Source: Paracentrotus lividus (taxonomy: Eukaryota; Echinodermata; Echinoidea; Camarodonta; Echinidae). Taken from it: DNA of 64,000 nucleotides. Position 1 is the first letter of the stretch; every line of letters starts with the position of its first letter. The notes under the pieces were generated by a model that was given only the letters and a program-made list of their open reading frames with translations, did not search any database and was not told the DNA's origin. Both the position numbers and the translations under genes were made by a program. This document shows positions 63,381-64,000 of this stretch, in pieces. Location: the NCBI GenBank assembly GCA_940671915.1, contig CALNVZ010002100.1, forward strand, positions 17,850,399-17,914,398. Reading direction: 5' to 3'.

Positions 63381-64000
63381 TTATCTGATATTTAAAGAGT
63401 TCAACAGTCAACCTGAGAGTGTTAAAACTGTGGATTTTCCTTGCTGAAACGGGTACGACATCATCAATCAAACACGCGTGGGCGGAGCTCTAGCCAGCTT
63501 TGACGATTTGCCGTTAGTACATACAGCGCGCTGGCACGCTGTCAGGTGATTTAAATGCCCAAAACAATAACAAATCGACAAACCATCACTCAAGAACGTA
63601 GAGGACGATAGACTAGATTAGTTTATTCATAAAATCAAGTGTTTTAGAAATTATCCAGCTAAAAAAAAATAATACTAATAAAAAATAAGAAATAAAAGAT
63701 TAAAAAACACAAATAATTCAATGGGGGGGGGGGGGAGATGGGTAAGTGCATTATCAAAAATATACTTCATTATTATGAAAGTATGATGTCAAATCAAATA
63801 GGGCTGTCACAACAAGAGAAATACAATAATTGCATTGACAATACTTATTCCTATTATTTTAATGTTGCTTTAAAAAATGATAAATACATGAAAATCCGAA
63901 GAAAAAAAAAAGAGGAGATATTATTGCTCGATCAAAAGTGAGTTTGAGTTTCTAACTTTTTATTATTACAATTCCCTCCATTAACCTCTTGAAAAAGAGC
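63381..64000 (-). promoter_or_regulatory. FAM72 5' flank
   Basis: Upstream of the FAM72 start, a GC-richer patch (63455-63545) contains GGGCGGAGC and ACACGCGTG words, compatible with a TATA-less promoter. Farther out are poly-A/T tracts and a G-run at 63723. The start site is not defined. Confidence 0.3.

Overview
The window looks like nuclear DNA from a deuterostome animal, most likely an echinoderm and probably a sea urchin. The signs are AT-rich sequence, many GT/AG introns of 0.2-5 kb, abundant taggcctac and tacatgta words, homopolymer tracts, a tRNA-derived SINE with a tail I associate with sea urchins, and many MITE-like foldback elements. The species assignment is inference. No bacterial operon, CRISPR array, rRNA or functional tRNA gene was seen.

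Four protein genes could be rebuilt exon by exon, with every splice phase agreeing. (1) VPS16, + strand, 12757-30523, 22 exons, about 834 aa once apparent indels are allowed for: the core subunit of the HOPS/CORVET endolysosomal tethering complexes. (2) An unrecognised gene, + strand, coding 37245-41323, with a TATA promoter near 34417, a noncoding first exon and a 456-aa disordered product ending in a Cys cluster and a basic tail. (3) RXYLT1 (TMEM5), + strand, 43725-52600, 6 exons, 405 aa: the Golgi xylosyltransferase of the dystroglycan core M3 glycan. (4) A FAM72 homologue, - strand, 63380-56316, 4 exons, 152 aa, convergent with RXYLT1.

Layout: 1-12.7 kb is repeat-rich and has no recognisable gene. 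12.7-30.5 kb is VPS16. 30.5-34.4 kb is intergenic. 34.4-41.5 kb is the orphan gene. 41.3-43.7 kb is intergenic with simple repeats and a MITE. 43.7-52.6 kb is RXYLT1, whose first intron carries a probable 3.8-kb hAT-like insertion. 52.6-56.3 kb is the tail-to-tail spacer with nested MITEs. 56.3-63.4 kb is FAM72, and its 5' flank runs to the window end. The four genes do not form a pathway; they are neighbouring housekeeping or orphan genes.

The most notable observations are these. VPS16 has three frame breaks (exons 6, 7 and 19), all explained by single-base changes in homopolymers, which points to assembly error rather than a pseudogene. Partial, decayed duplications lie beside exons 11, 15, 16 and 22 of VPS16 and exon 3 of FAM72. 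The orphan TATA-driven gene is uncharacterised. Several transposable elements have recognisable ends: TTAA-flanked, TA-flanked with another nested inside, a 12-bp TIR with a 6-bp TSD, and a 190-bp palindrome.
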